Assembly (NCBI RefSeq): GCF_030412785.1
Contig: NZ_CP125295.1
Coordinates: 496,001-560,000 of the forward strand
DNA from: Paraburkholderia sabiae
GTDB taxonomy: Bacteria > Pseudomonadota > Gammaproteobacteria > Burkholderiales > Burkholderiaceae
DNA length: 64,000 nucleotides
Direction: 5' to 3'
Within the stretch, counting starts at the first letter, position 1. The number at the start of each line of letters is the position of its first letter. The notes under the pieces were generated by a model, which was not told where the DNA came from, searched no databases, and worked only from the letters and a program-made list of their open reading frames with translations. The position numbers were made by a program, and so were the translations under genes. This document shows positions 8,781-17,466 of this stretch, in pieces.

Positions 8781-8978
8781 TCAGGAAAAGCGCTTGATAG
8801 CCCGGAGAGCCGTATCGCCGGATTCCGTGATACGCCATTGTTGCAAGCCCGACGCGAGTTTTTCGAGCTGGACCAACTGCCGTTCGAGCAGTGCGTCGAG
8901 CTCTTCGCGTTCCATGTCGACCTGATTGGGGGCGTCCTTGACGAGCAACAACGTGGCGAATTCATGCGGACTCAGCAT
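8781..8978 (-). CDS. Small conserved protein with a winged-helix-like tail
   Basis: 65 residues. The ATG is preceded by GGAGAG. The second half (ALLERQLVQLEKLASGLQQW followed by RITESGDTALRAI) resembles the last helix and wing of MarR-type proteins, where a similar LTEKGR pattern closes the winged helix. The protein lacks a full DNA-binding domain, so it may be an accessory or adaptor protein. It lies between glpR (upstream, same strand) and the convergent lipoprotein gene. Function unknown. Confidence 0.65.
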   Translation of the reverse strand: MLSPHEFATLLLVKDAPNQVDMEREELDALLERQLVQLEKLASGLQQWRITESGDTALRAIKRFS

Positions 8979-9359
8979 CGTTTCTCTCCATGTCAAGCGT
9001 ACTCGGGTAGCCATTGCGTCAGCCGACGGCCCTGCCGGCGACGGAGGATCCAGCGGCGGTGAATACCGTGGATCAGGCCTGAAGTTTTGCTCTCTTCGCC
9101 CCACGTCCAGCGTCTGTCGCTCAGTCCAAAGACGTTTAAGGACGTTGGGGAACTGGAGTGTAGTCAATGGCGGCAGGAAGTCCAAATCGGACCCTGCAAA
9201 TTTTCCCGTTGACAGTATCCGGCGCAAGAGGCGGTCCGGTGGAGGCGGCAAATCCTTGATTTCACTGGAGGATTTGCGTGCGGTGCAACATGGCGGAAAT
9301 GGGCTTGCGGCCCCGGCACACAAACCGGGGCGCATGCGGCACGAATGCCGCGTACACCG
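8979..9359. other. Intergenic region between glpR and the 65-residue gene
   Basis: 381 bp without a supportable gene. It contains a 7-bp inverted repeat (CAAATCC / GGATTTG, about 9249-9275) and a plus-strand TTGACA with no convincing -10 partner. Long frames on the minus strand across it are compositional and lack a ribosome-binding site. Confidence 0.5.
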
Positions 9360-10139
9360 TCACTCGGCGATGTAGACCTGCGTGCCCGACGTCGCCAGCG
9401 TTTCGGCCATGTCGGGTGGCGGCGGCGCGTCGGTGAAGAGGGAGTCGATCTGGTTCAGGTGCCCCTGGCGCACGAGCGCCGGGCGGCCGAATTTCGAATG
9501 ATCGGCGGCGAGAAAGACGGTGCGCGAATGTTCGATGATCGCTTCGGCGACGCGCACCTCGCGCGTGTCGAAATCGCGCAGCGTGCCGTCCGTTTCGATG
9601 CTCGACGTGCCGATGATCGCGAAGTCCACCTTGAACTGGCGGATGAAGTCGATCGTCAACTCACCGACGATGCCCTTGTCCCACGGACGCACGATCCCGC
9701 CCGTCACCAGCACCTCGCAATCCGGGTAGCCGCTCATCATGCTCGCGACGTTCAGATTGTTCGTGATCACGCGCAGCCCGCGATGACGGTTCAGCGCGCG
9801 CGCGACTTCTTCCGTTGTCGTGCCGAGATTGATGAAGAGGGACGCCTGATCGGGAATGTGGGTCGCGACGAGCGACGCGATGCGCCGTTTCTCGTCGTGG
9901 AACATCCGCTGGCGCGCGCTGTAGGAGACGTTCTCGGAACTGGTCGGCAGACTGGCGCCGCCGTGGTAGCGGCGCAGCAGATTCATGTCGGCGAGCCAGT
10001 TGACGTCGCGGCGGATCGTCTGCGGCGTCACGTCGAAGTGCGCGGCCAGATCGTCGACCGTGACGAAGCCGTCGCGTTGCACCCACTCCAGCAGTTCCTG
10101 TTGACGTGCGTTCAGCGTGAGGCGGGGGTCTCGTGTCAT
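9360..10139 (-). CDS. glpR: DeoR-family regulator GlpR
   Basis: A 259-residue repressor. The N-terminal DeoR helix-turn-helix is clear (VDDLAAHFDVTPQTIRRDVN), followed by the DeoRC sugar-phosphate sensor domain (LFINLGTTTEEVARAL, ITNNLNVASMM, VTGGIVR). The family binds glycerol 3-phosphate or other phosphosugars as inducer. Proximity to glpD/glpK and GlpR-type boxes before glpD support the assignment. The start is the ATG giving MTRDPRLTLN, which matches the family; the open frame continues 73 codons upstream but is AT-rich promoter DNA. Two small genes separate it from glpD, so it is not in the same operon. Confidence 0.9.
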   Translation of the reverse strand: MTRDPRLTLNARQQELLEWVQRDGFVTVDDLAAHFDVTPQTIRRDVNWLADMNLLRRYHGGASLPTSSENVSYSARQRMFHDEKRRIASLVATHIPDQASLFINLGTTTEEVARALNRHRGLRVITNNLNVASMMSGYPDCEVLVTGGIVRPWDKGIVGELTIDFIRQFKVDFAIIGTSSIETDGTLRDFDTREVRVAEAIIEHSRTVFLAADHSKFGRPALVRQGHLNQIDSLFTDAPPPPDMAETLATSGTQVYIAE

Positions 10140-10552
10140 GGTGTTTTTGTGAGCGCCGCACCGTAAGTGGGCGAGGGTTGGCTTGGCGGTATTGTAAGAC
10201 CTTCGTTGTGTTCGTCGTCGCCCGCCGCGGGCGGCGGATTTTTTCGCGTGTTTGAATGTCGATCGAAAGGCAGTGTAGTGCGGTTTTAAGTTTTCGAAGG
10301 TGTTCGAAACATCAGATCGAATCCCAGATGCAACGTCTTTGTGCATTCGCACGATCAATCAACGTTTGCGCGGAACTGCGCGGATACGGCATGGTCTGTG
10401 CTGTGTTATCTGCGAAATTGCAGAGCAACGGCTAAGATGAAGATAAAAATTCAATGTTGCAAGGCACTGTAGCGGTCACGGGCGGCGGTCGAACCGGAGC
10501 ACATGCGGTTCAGCCCGCACACGAGGCGCTACGGTTTTCGGAGCGGACTTTT
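10140..10552. other. Divergent promoter region of glpR and the diiron gene
   Basis: 413 bp without a gene. The left half includes an AT-rich stretch with the TTCGAA boxes described separately. The right half holds AAGATAAAAATTCAATG (about 10440-10456), a plausible AT-rich promoter core for the diiron gene. No other structure seen. Confidence 0.5.
10291..10310. promoter_or_regulatory. Possible GlpR autoregulatory site
   Basis: TTTTCGAAGGTGTTCGAAAC contains two TTCGAA palindromes spaced by one helical turn (10 bp). The second half, TGTTCGAAAC, joins the same half-sites found before glpD without the 4-bp spacer. Located about 150 bp upstream of the glpR start. Confidence 0.4.
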
Positions 10553-11380
10553 ATGCACAACGAGGCTGTTCACGTGATGCCCTGGCGCATCGAGGATATC
10601 GATCTCACTCGCATCGACCGTCAACGTGCGGCCGCCAACGAAGACCTTCTGTTGCTCCTTTGCGCGTCGTCGTTTATCGAAAGCGGTACTGATCTTTACA
10701 CGAGCAATCTGAGCAGGTTCTTCAACGGCGATCCCGAGGTGTCGGCGTGGCTCAACAATGAATGGGAGCCCGAAGAAATGCAGCACGGCCGCGCGCTGAA
10801 GGCCTACATCGCGCACGTGTGGCCGGAGTTCGACTGGGACACGGCGTTCCACAATTTCTTCGAAGAGTATTCGAAGACCTGCAACATGGAAGACTTCGAG
10901 AAGACGCGCGCGCTGGAAATGGTGGCGCGCTGCGTCGTCGAGACGGGCACGGCCACGTTGTATCGCGCGATCGGCGTATGTTCGGACGAACCCGTGCTGA
11001 AGGAAATCACCGACAACATCCGCACCGACGAAGTCCGTCACTACAAGCACTTTTTCAAGTACTTCAAGAAGTACAACCAGATCGAGGGCAACGGAAGGCT
11101 CGCGGTGCTCGGCGCCTTGATGCGGCGCGTGATGGAGATCAAGAACGAAGACTCGGAGATCGCGCTGCGGCATGTGTTCGCGGTCCGCTATCCTGAGCGC
11201 GTCAACGACGAAGCGTACAACCGCGAAAAAGCCGCGCGCGTGAACAAGCTCGTGCGGCACAACCTGTCCGCCGACATGTGTGTGAAGATGCTGCTCAAGC
11301 CACTCGACCTGCCGGCGAAGATTCAGCCGGGCGTTCATTACCCGCTCGCGAAGATCACGCAGCACGTGTTTTTCCGCTGA
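10553..11380 (+). CDS. Ferritin-like diiron protein (desaturase/oxygenase fold)
   Basis: 275 residues, cytosolic. The full ligand set of a carboxylate-bridged diiron centre is visible: E43, E75-x-x-H78 (EEMQH), E130 (VVETGTATLY) and E160-x-x-H163 (TDEVRH). This four-Glu, two-His pattern is shared by acyl-ACP desaturases, ribonucleotide reductase R2 and AurF-type N-oxygenases. The length and helical pattern fit that superfamily rather than ferritin storage proteins. The substrate is unknown. The ATG has GGAGCGGA upstream; a second in-frame Met lies 8 codons later. An FMN split-barrel protein follows 78 bp downstream on the same strand and may be a functional partner. Confidence 0.8.
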   Translation: MHNEAVHVMPWRIEDIDLTRIDRQRAAANEDLLLLLCASSFIESGTDLYTSNLSRFFNGDPEVSAWLNNEWEPEEMQHGRALKAYIAHVWPEFDWDTAFHNFFEEYSKTCNMEDFEKTRALEMVARCVVETGTATLYRAIGVCSDEPVLKEITDNIRTDEVRHYKHFFKYFKKYNQIEGNGRLAVLGALMRRVMEIKNEDSEIALRHVFAVRYPERVNDEAYNREKAARVNKLVRHNLSADMCVKMLLKPLDLPAKIQPGVHYPLAKITQHVFFR

Positions 11381-11458
11381 AATTCTTCGTCGCGCTCAGA
11401 TATCGATGGCCCGCCGCGCGCGGGCCATTTGCTTTTGCGCTGAACAGAGGACACTCGC

Positions 11459-11980
11459 ATGCCAACATCCACGGAGCAAAACCACTCACTCGATCAACAG
11501 GTCTTCGACGAATGGCCCGTCGAATTGCGTGCGTTGTTCGATGGCTCGGCGCTGGAGTCGAAGATCGGTTTCACGGCATCGCTGCTGACCGTCGATGAAA
11601 GCAGCGCTGTGCGTACGTCGCTGCTGGGCATCGGCGAAATGTATGCGCCCGACTCGCGCACGCTCTGCATCGGGCTATGGCCGCAATCGCGTGCGGCGCG
11701 CGCGATCGCGCGAAGCGGACGCGCGACGCTGACCTTCGTGGTCGATGAAGCGTTCTATCAGGTTCAACTCGCGCTCGTGCCTTTGAACGCGGACGCGGGC
11801 GGACTCGCGTGTTTCGCGGGCACGATCGATTCCGGCGAAGCGCAGCGCGTGCAGTACGCGCGCCTGACGTCGGGCATTACGTTCGATCTGGCGGAGGGGA
11901 AAGATGCAGTACTCGAACGCTGGATACAGCAGATCGAGTATCTGAAGAAGGCCGTCGGCGGCGCGGCGGCTGGAAGATAG
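11459..11980 (+). CDS. FMN split-barrel / pyridoxamine-phosphate-oxidase-like protein
   Basis: 173 residues. The central part (TLCIGLWPQSRAARAIARSG then RATLTFVVDEAFYQVQLALV) resembles the flavin-reductase/PNPOx-like split barrel. Key FMN-binding residues cannot be assigned by eye, so flavin binding is an inference. The start has AGAGGAC upstream. It directly follows the diiron gene in the same direction, which suggests an operon; such a protein could supply electrons to the diiron centre. Alternatively it is a heme- or F420-type split barrel. Confidence 0.55.
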   Translation: MPTSTEQNHSLDQQVFDEWPVELRALFDGSALESKIGFTASLLTVDESSAVRTSLLGIGEMYAPDSRTLCIGLWPQSRAARAIARSGRATLTFVVDEAFYQVQLALVPLNADAGGLACFAGTIDSGEAQRVQYARLTSGITFDLAEGKDAVLERWIQQIEYLKKAVGGAAAGR

Positions 11981-12032
11981 AAGAGGGAAGTGAGACGCCC
12001 GCGTGGAGAACGGCGGGCGTCGTCGTGATGTA

Positions 12033-13586
12033 TCAGTTGCCGCGTTGACCGCGCGATCCATCGCTGCGCGGCTTGCCGCCACCGAGCAGGGCGCCCGGGT
12101 TGCCATTGCGCGGCTTGCGAGGTGCGTGCGCAGCATGCGGCGTGTGTGCGCTGCCTTCGTGTGCGGCTGCGCGCGGCTTGTCCTGATGACGCGAACCGTC
12201 GTTGCGCGCATGCGCAGGCTTCTGGCCTTGCGGCTTCGCGTGCTGCTTCGGCTTGTCGCCCGGTTTGTCATTGGACCCGCGGTTGCCGCCGCGCGACTGA
12301 CCGTTGTTCGCACCCGACGAGCCTTCGCGTTTCTGCTGTCCCTGCGCCTGACGCTGACCCTGGCCTTGCCCTTGACCTTGACCTTGACGCGGCTGACGAC
12401 CACCGCCGCCCTGGCTGCGACGCTGGATCGGCTCGGGGCGCGCGTTCGGATCCGGCTCGAAGCCCGCGATCACTTCTTGCGGCACGGCGCGCTTGATCAG
12501 CTTCTCGATGTCCTTCAGCAATTGCAGTTCATCGACGCACACCAGCGACACCGCTTCGCCCGTCGCGCCCGCGCGGCCCGTGCGGCCGATGCGGTGCACG
12601 TAGTCTTCCGGCACGTTCGGCAGATCGTAGTTGACGACGTGCGGCAACTGATCGATGTCGATGCCGCGCGCAGCGATATCGGTGGCGACCAGCACCTGCA
12701 GCGTGTTGTTCTTGAACTCGGCCAGCGCGCGCGTTCGCGCCGACTGGCTCTTGTTGCCGTGAATCGCGAGCGCGCTGATGCCGTCCTTCGTCAGCTGTTC
12801 GGCGAGACGGTTCGCGCCGTGCTTCGTACGCGTGAAGACCAGCACCTGAAACCAGTTGTGCTGCTTGATCAGATGCGTGAGCAGTTCGCGCTTCTTGTCG
12901 CGATCCACCGGATGGATCTTCTGCGCGACCGTTTCGGCCGTCGTATTGCGGCGCGCGACTTCGATCAGCGCGGGCGCATCGAGCAGGCTGTCGGCGAGCG
13001 CCTTGATTTCGTCCGAGAAGGTTGCCGAGAACAGCAGGTTCTGGCGCTTCGGCGGCAGCTTCGCGAGCACGCGCTTGATGTCGTGGATGAAGCCCATGTC
13101 GAGCATGCGGTCGGCTTCGTCGAGCACGAGAATCTCGAGATGCGACAGGTCGATCGTCTTCTGCTGCATGTGATCGAGCAGACGCCCCGGTGTCGCGACG
13201 ACAATGTCGACGCCGCGCCGCAACGCATCGATCTGCGGATTGATGCCGACGCCGCCAAACATCACGGTCGACTTCAGCTTCAGATACTTGCCGTACGCGC
13301 GCACGCTTTCCTCGACCTGCGCAGCGAGTTCGCGCGTCGGCGTAAGGATCAGCGCGCGCACGACGCGCTTGCCGCCCGGCGCGGGCGGCATCGTGAGAAG
13401 ACGTTGCAGGATGGGCAGCGTGAACCCGGCCGTCTTGCCGGTGCCCGTCTGCGCGCCGGCCAGCAGGTCGCCGCCGTTGAGCACAGCGGGAATGGCCTGT
13501 TGCTGGATCGGGGTCGGCGATGTGTAGCCGAGTTCGTTGACTGCGCGGACCAGCGGTTCGGACAAGCCGAGGGAATCAAAAGACAT
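12033..13586 (-). CDS. rhlE: DEAD-box RNA helicase, RhlE type
   Basis: 517 residues. It opens with the Q-motif ([20 protein letters not shown] then [13 protein letters not shown]), followed by Walker A ([10 protein letters not shown]), [12 protein letters not shown] ([13 protein letters not shown]), SAT (LLFSATFS) and the helicase C motifs ([18 protein letters not shown]). From about residue 390 a basic, Gln/Gly/Arg/Lys-rich disordered tail extends to the end, typical of beta-proteobacterial RhlE proteins that act in ribosome assembly and RNA decay. Start chosen at the family Met, with AAAGAG upstream. Monocistronic. Confidence 0.93.
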   Translation of the reverse strand: MSFDSLGLSEPLVRAVNELGYTSPTPIQQQAIPAVLNGGDLLAGAQTGTGKTAGFTLPILQRLLTMPPAPGGKRVVRALILTPTRELAAQVEESVRAYGKYLKLKSTVMFGGVGINPQIDALRRGVDIVVATPGRLLDHMQQKTIDLSHLEILVLDEADRMLDMGFIHDIKRVLAKLPPKRQNLLFSATFSDEIKALADSLLDAPALIEVARRNTTAETVAQKIHPVDRDKKRELLTHLIKQHNWFQVLVFTRTKHGANRLAEQLTKDGISALAIHGNKSQSARTRALAEFKNNTLQVLVATDIAARGIDIDQLPHVVNYDLPNVPEDYVHRIGRTGRAGATGEAVSLVCVDELQLLKDIEKLIKRAVPQEVIAGFEPDPNARPEPIQRRSQGGGGRQPRQGQGQGQGQGQRQAQGQQKREGSSGANNGQSRGGNRGSNDKPGDKPKQHAKPQGQKPAHARNDGSRHQDKPRAAAHEGSAHTPHAAHAPRKPRNGNPGALLGGGKPRSDGSRGQRGN

Positions 13587-13785
13587 AAAAACTCTTTGCA
13601 ATGCAATTGTGCAAACGATGCCAACGCGGCCCGAAGGCGCGTTCGCGGGCGACCCGAATGATCGCTCGCCCGACACTCACCGTTCACGGAGAAATCGGCG
13701 GCACGCGCGATGATGCGTGCCGAATTGCTCGACGCGCTAAGCAGACACGTCGACTGGCATTAAGTTGCATCCGCCGTCTCGCGCC

Positions 13786-14406
13786 TCATGCGACATAACG
13801 CGCGACGCTGACGAACTGACACAGACTGCCGGCAAGTACGAACAGGTGCCAGATGCCATGTCCGTGCCGGATGCGCTCGTCGTTGACGAAGAAGTAGATG
13901 CCGGCGCTATAGATGAGCCCGCCTGCCAGAAGCCAGGCGGTGCCCGCAGCCGGTAACGCAGTGACCAGCGGGCGGATGGCAACGAGCGCGAGCCATCCCA
14001 TCAGCACATACAGCACCATCGAAACACTGCGGGTACGTCGCCCGAGTGTCAGTTCCTGCACGATTCCTAGCGCGGCCAGCCCCCAGCTCACGCCGAACAG
14101 CGACCATCCCCAGGGGCCACGCAACGTGACCAGTGTAAACGGCGTATAGCTGCCCGCGATCAACAGATAAATCGCAGAGTGATCGCACTTCTGCAAGATC
14201 GCTTTCAGACGCGGCTGACGCACGCTGTGATACAGCGTCGAAATCCCGTACAGCGCGCAGAGCATCGCGCCATAGACGCTGAAGCTCACGACCTTGTACG
14301 CATCGCCGTCGAGCGCGCCCATCGTCACGAGCGCCGCCAGCCCCGCCACCGACAGCACGGCGCCGACGAGGTGAGTGATGCTGTTCAGACGCTCACCGAC
14401 ATGCAC
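13786..14406 (-). CDS. Hemolysin III family (PAQR-like) membrane protein
   Basis: 206 residues with seven hydrophobic segments. Family signatures: GERLNSITHLVGAV at the start, ALYGISTLYHS, KCDHSAIYLLIAGSYTPF and ERIRHGHGIWHLFVL, whose Ser/His/Asp/His residues form the metal site of PAQR proteins. The founding member is Bacillus cereus hemolysin III, but most bacterial homologues have no demonstrated toxin role and may act in membrane homeostasis. Inner membrane. Single gene between rhlE and the cytochrome operon. Confidence 0.88.
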   Translation of the reverse strand: MHVGERLNSITHLVGAVLSVAGLAALVTMGALDGDAYKVVSFSVYGAMLCALYGISTLYHSVRQPRLKAILQKCDHSAIYLLIAGSYTPFTLVTLRGPWGWSLFGVSWGLAALGIVQELTLGRRTRSVSMVLYVLMGWLALVAIRPLVTALPAAGTAWLLAGGLIYSAGIYFFVNDERIRHGHGIWHLFVLAGSLCQFVSVARYVA

Positions 14407-14520
14407 TGTGCTTCCTCCCGCATGATGCCAATTTCATCCTGCCGACGACACAGGACAACCGTTATACGCCTGATAGGCCGTCAGCCTGTGACTAACCGGC
14501 TCGCATACGCCGCACCTGAA

Positions 14521-14561
14521 AAAGCGAAGGGCGCGGCCTCGATTATCGCAGGCCGCGCCCC
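14521..14561 (-). terminator. Rho-independent terminator after the cytochrome operon
   Basis: A perfect 11-bp GC-rich stem (GGGCGCGGCCT / AGGCCGCGCCC, 14530-14561) with a 10-nt loop. On the minus strand it is followed by TTCGCTTTTTC, a slightly displaced U-run. It lies 18 bp after the stop of the triheme cytochrome gene. Confidence 0.65.
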
Positions 14562-14578
14562 AAACCTTCACGCAACGC

Positions 14579-15877
14579 TCAATCGAGCGGCGCCGAACGC
14601 AGATCGGACACTTGTTGCGGCGACACAGCCGTACCGTGGTTGCCCCACGACTGGCGGATGTACGTCACGACAGCGGCCACTTCCTGATTCGACAGCGCCT
14701 GTGCAAACGGCGGCATGCCATACGGCTTCGGATTGCCACCCGTGCTCGGAGGATAACCGCCGTTCAGCACCATACGGATCGGGTTGACGGCCGACGGCAT
14801 CTGGATCGACTGGTTGTTCGCGAGCGGCGGGAACGACGGCGGCATACCCAGACCGTTTTCCGAGTGACACTTCGCGCAGTTGTCGGCGTAGATCTTCTGA
14901 CCTTGCTTCAGCAGTTCGCCGCCGAACTGTTCCGACGTTTCCAGCTGCAGATGCTCGGGCGCCTCGCTCTTCTGCGGAATCGTCTTCAGGTACGTCGACA
15001 TCGCGTGGACGTCTTCGTCCGACATGTACTGCAGGCTGTTGTGAACCACTTCAGCCATCGGACCGAACACTGCGCCGCGCTGCGACACGCCGTTCTTCAG
15101 CAGATCGGAAATGTCCTTGATGTCCCAGTCGCCGAGACCGGCTTCCTTGTTCGACGTCAGCGAAGGCGCGTACCAGTTCTGCAGCGGAATCAGACCGCCC
15201 GCGAACGCCGCCGAATTCACCGGGCCGCCCATCGCGTTGATCGACGTGTGGCACATGCCGCAGTGGCCGAGGCCTTCGATCAGATACGCGCCGCGGTTCC
15301 ATTCGACCGACTTGGTCGGATCCGGCTTGTACTCGCCTTCACGGAAGAACAGCGTACGCCAGCCGATCAGCAGATTCCGGTTGTTGAACGGGAACTTCAG
15401 TTCATGCGGACGGCTCGGCACGGAAACGGGCGGAACCGAACGCAGATACGCGTAGATCGCATCCGAGTCGGCGCGCGACACCTTCGTGTAGCTCGTGAAC
15501 GGGAACGCCGGATAGAGCAGGCTGCCGTCCTTCGAGCGGCCCGTGTGCATCGCGCGATAGAAGTCGTCCTGCGACCACTTGCCGATGCCGTACTGATCGT
15601 CAGGCGTGATGTTCGGCGTGAAGAGCGTGCCGAACGGCGTGGCCATCGGCAGGCCGCCCGAGAATTCCTTGCCGCCGCGCACCGTGTGGCACGCGATACA
15701 GTCGCCGGCGCGGGCGAGATATTCACCCTTCTTGATCAATGCTGCCTGGTCTGCGGGCGTGGCGGCGACGGCGGTGCCGTTATGCAAATAGTCGCTGCCC
15801 GACCACAGGACGGGAACCAGCGCGGCAGCCGCCACCACGACGACAGCCGAAAGCGCGAATAAAGACTTGCGTTTCAT
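14579..15877 (-). CDS. Triheme cytochrome c, alcohol/gluconate dehydrogenase subunit type
   Basis: 432 residues with an N-terminal signal anchor (residues 5-25) and three CXXCH heme sites: C60-H64 (CIACH), C206-H210 (CGMCH) and C334-H338 (CAKCH). Size and three-heme layout match the cytochrome subunit of membrane alcohol, gluconate or sorbitol dehydrogenases, which passes electrons to ubiquinone or an oxidase from the periplasmic face. No dehydrogenase subunit is adjacent. The start has GGGAGA upstream. It lies 20 bp after the diheme cytochrome gene, so the two are co-transcribed and may form one electron-transfer chain. Confidence 0.88.
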   Translation of the reverse strand: MKRKSLFALSAVVVVAAAALVPVLWSGSDYLHNGTAVAATPADQAALIKKGEYLARAGDCIACHTVRGGKEFSGGLPMATPFGTLFTPNITPDDQYGIGKWSQDDFYRAMHTGRSKDGSLLYPAFPFTSYTKVSRADSDAIYAYLRSVPPVSVPSRPHELKFPFNNRNLLIGWRTLFFREGEYKPDPTKSVEWNRGAYLIEGLGHCGMCHTSINAMGGPVNSAAFAGGLIPLQNWYAPSLTSNKEAGLGDWDIKDISDLLKNGVSQRGAVFGPMAEVVHNSLQYMSDEDVHAMSTYLKTIPQKSEAPEHLQLETSEQFGGELLKQGQKIYADNCAKCHSENGLGMPPSFPPLANNQSIQMPSAVNPIRMVLNGGYPPSTGGNPKPYGMPPFAQALSNQEVAAVVTYIRQSWGNHGTAVSPQQVSDLRSAPLD

Positions 15878-15897
15878 TGTTTGTCTCTCCCGGTGCC

Positions 15898-16632
15898 TTA
15901 TTGCGGTTCGCTGCCGCAGGCAAGCGGAGTCTTCAACGATTTGGCGGGCGCCGGCACGGGATTCTGCGGCGCTTGCTGCGTGGACAGCCACGCGGCGACT
16001 GCGTTCACGTCGGCGTCCGTCAGACGCGTCGCAATGGTGTGCATGCAATCAGGTTCGATCGCGTGGCGCGAACCCGAGCGCCATGCACCCAGCTGCGCGC
16101 TGATGTAGTCCATGTGCAGGCCGACCAGACCAGGAATGGCCGGTTCCATACCCGTCAAACTCTTGCCGTGACAGGCCGCGCACGCGGGAATCTGGCGCGA
16201 CGCGTCGCCATTCAGCACGATTTCCTTGCCCTTCGCGAGCGTGGCGTCCGACACAGTCGGCTTGGCCGGCGTCGGATACGGCGGACGCTGCTGCGAGAAG
16301 TACGTGGCGATGTCGTGAAGGTAGTCGTCAGAGAGATACGTGACGAGGTAGTTCATCGGCGGATACTTGCGCCGGCCTTCACGGAAGTTCTTCAGCTGGT
16401 TGTAGAGGTACTCGGCCGGCTTGCCGGCGAGACGCGGAAAGTAGTCGTTGTCCGTACCCTGACCTTTGGAGCCGTGACACGCCGTGCAGCCTTGCACGCG
16501 CGCTTCCATCGTGTCCGGAGCCTTAGGCTGGGTTTGCGCTTGCACAGCGCCAGAAACGCCTGCGCACCCGATCAACAGCAGGGCGAGCAACGGGCGGAAA
16601 ATGCGTCTTGAAGACACGCGTAACTCCATCAT
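15898..16632 (-). CDS. Diheme cytochrome c, c4-like
   Basis: About 244 residues with a Sec signal (residues about 10-32, ending AVQAQ) and two CXXCH sites, C49-H53 (CTACH) and C151-H155 (CAACH), each followed by the class I cytochrome c pattern. Two tandem class I domains are the build of cytochrome c4, a periplasmic carrier to terminal oxidases. Two adjacent ATG codons are possible starts; AGG with 9-nt spacing favours the first. Upstream gene of a two-gene operon with the triheme cytochrome. Confidence 0.87.
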   Translation of the reverse strand: MMELRVSSRRIFRPLLALLLIGCAGVSGAVQAQTQPKAPDTMEARVQGCTACHGSKGQGTDNDYFPRLAGKPAEYLYNQLKNFREGRRKYPPMNYLVTYLSDDYLHDIATYFSQQRPPYPTPAKPTVSDATLAKGKEIVLNGDASRQIPACAACHGKSLTGMEPAIPGLVGLHMDYISAQLGAWRSGSRHAIEPDCMHTIATRLTDADVNAVAAWLSTQQAPQNPVPAPAKSLKTPLACGSEPQ

Positions 16633-17079
16633 TATCGTGGACCTGGCCGAACTTCGAACGGATCGGTGTGTGCAGCGCGATGAATGCCTGCGAGAAGGTG
16701 CGCGGCGACGCAGCATTCTATCATCGATGGGTAATGGTGACTATTTGCCACATACGACGACTTTCGTGCTTGACGCGCCCCAACGACACCGTCATTGCGA
16801 CAAGTTGACGCGATTCGCTGGCATCTTCTGTCTTCCGTCCGGCCTGCGAATGAGCGCTGGCCGGACGGTAACGCTTCCAGCTATTTTAAGATTGCGCATT
16901 TTGCATTGAGGGCGATTGTCGCTTTGTTGCCTCCTGCTGTTTCAGTTTTGAGCGAATTCGTGTAAGGCGCTGTGCTTCGACGCGGCTGCGATGAGCGTTG
17001 AACTGACTGAGCGGCGAGACATCGAAGCGTACTATCCCGTCCGTCCATGCAATTTCCATTTCTCATCTGCAGCCAGCCT
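16633..17079. other. Divergent intergenic region, cytochromes / copCD
   Basis: 447 bp with no supportable gene. A perfect 10-bp inverted repeat (CCGTCCGGCC at 16835-16844, GGCCGGACGG at 16859-16868; 14-nt loop) is the only strong structure; no U-run follows on either side. I do not see a clear CueR or CopR palindrome before copC. Confidence 0.5.
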
Positions 17080-17466
17080 ATGACTCTTTCCTTGTCCCTA
17101 CGTACGCCACTTCGCTGGCTCGCGGCGTGCGGCTTATCGCTTGCCACGCTCGCACTTGCGTCGAATGCTTTTGCACATGCTACGCCCACCTCGCGCGATC
17201 CGGCGCCGAACGCCGAAGTCGCCGCACCCTCGGCTGTGACCATCCATTTCAGCGAGCCTCTCGAGCCGGCGTTCAGCAAGATCGCGCTCGTCGACGCAAG
17301 CGGCAAGCCTGCTGCGTCGGCAGCATCGCAAGTGGATGCGCAGGACAAGAAGACCATGCAGCTCGAATTGCAGCCGCTCGCAGCGGGGCGTTATACGGTG
17401 CAATGGACGGCCGTCGCCGAAGATGGACATCGCACGAAAGGCACCTACGCCTTCACCGTCAAATGA
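17080..17466 (+). CDS. copC: Periplasmic copper-binding protein CopC (YobA/CopC family)
   Basis: 128 residues. The signal peptide ends ASNAFA before His33, so the mature protein starts with the copper-ligand His typical of CopC. The second site, E-D115-G-H117, is in place near the C-terminus (VAEDGHRTKGTYAF). The beta-barrel pattern HATPTSRDPAPNAEVAAPSA is diagnostic. It likely binds Cu(II) in the periplasm and hands it to CopD. I use the Met that gives a normal signal peptide; another ATG lies 11 codons upstream. Neither has a strong ribosome-binding site. The stop overlaps the copD start (ATGA). Confidence 0.9.
   Translation: MTLSLSLRTPLRWLAACGLSLATLALASNAFAHATPTSRDPAPNAEVAAPSAVTIHFSEPLEPAFSKIALVDASGKPAASAASQVDAQDKKTMQLELQPLAAGRYTVQWTAVAEDGHRTKGTYAFTVK

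Noticed and set aside
8113..9029. TTGCGTCAGCCGACGG present at about 8114 and 9014
   Set aside because: An exact 16-bp match 900 bp apart, but one such pair is expected by chance in 64 kb of GC-rich DNA, and no structure surrounds it.
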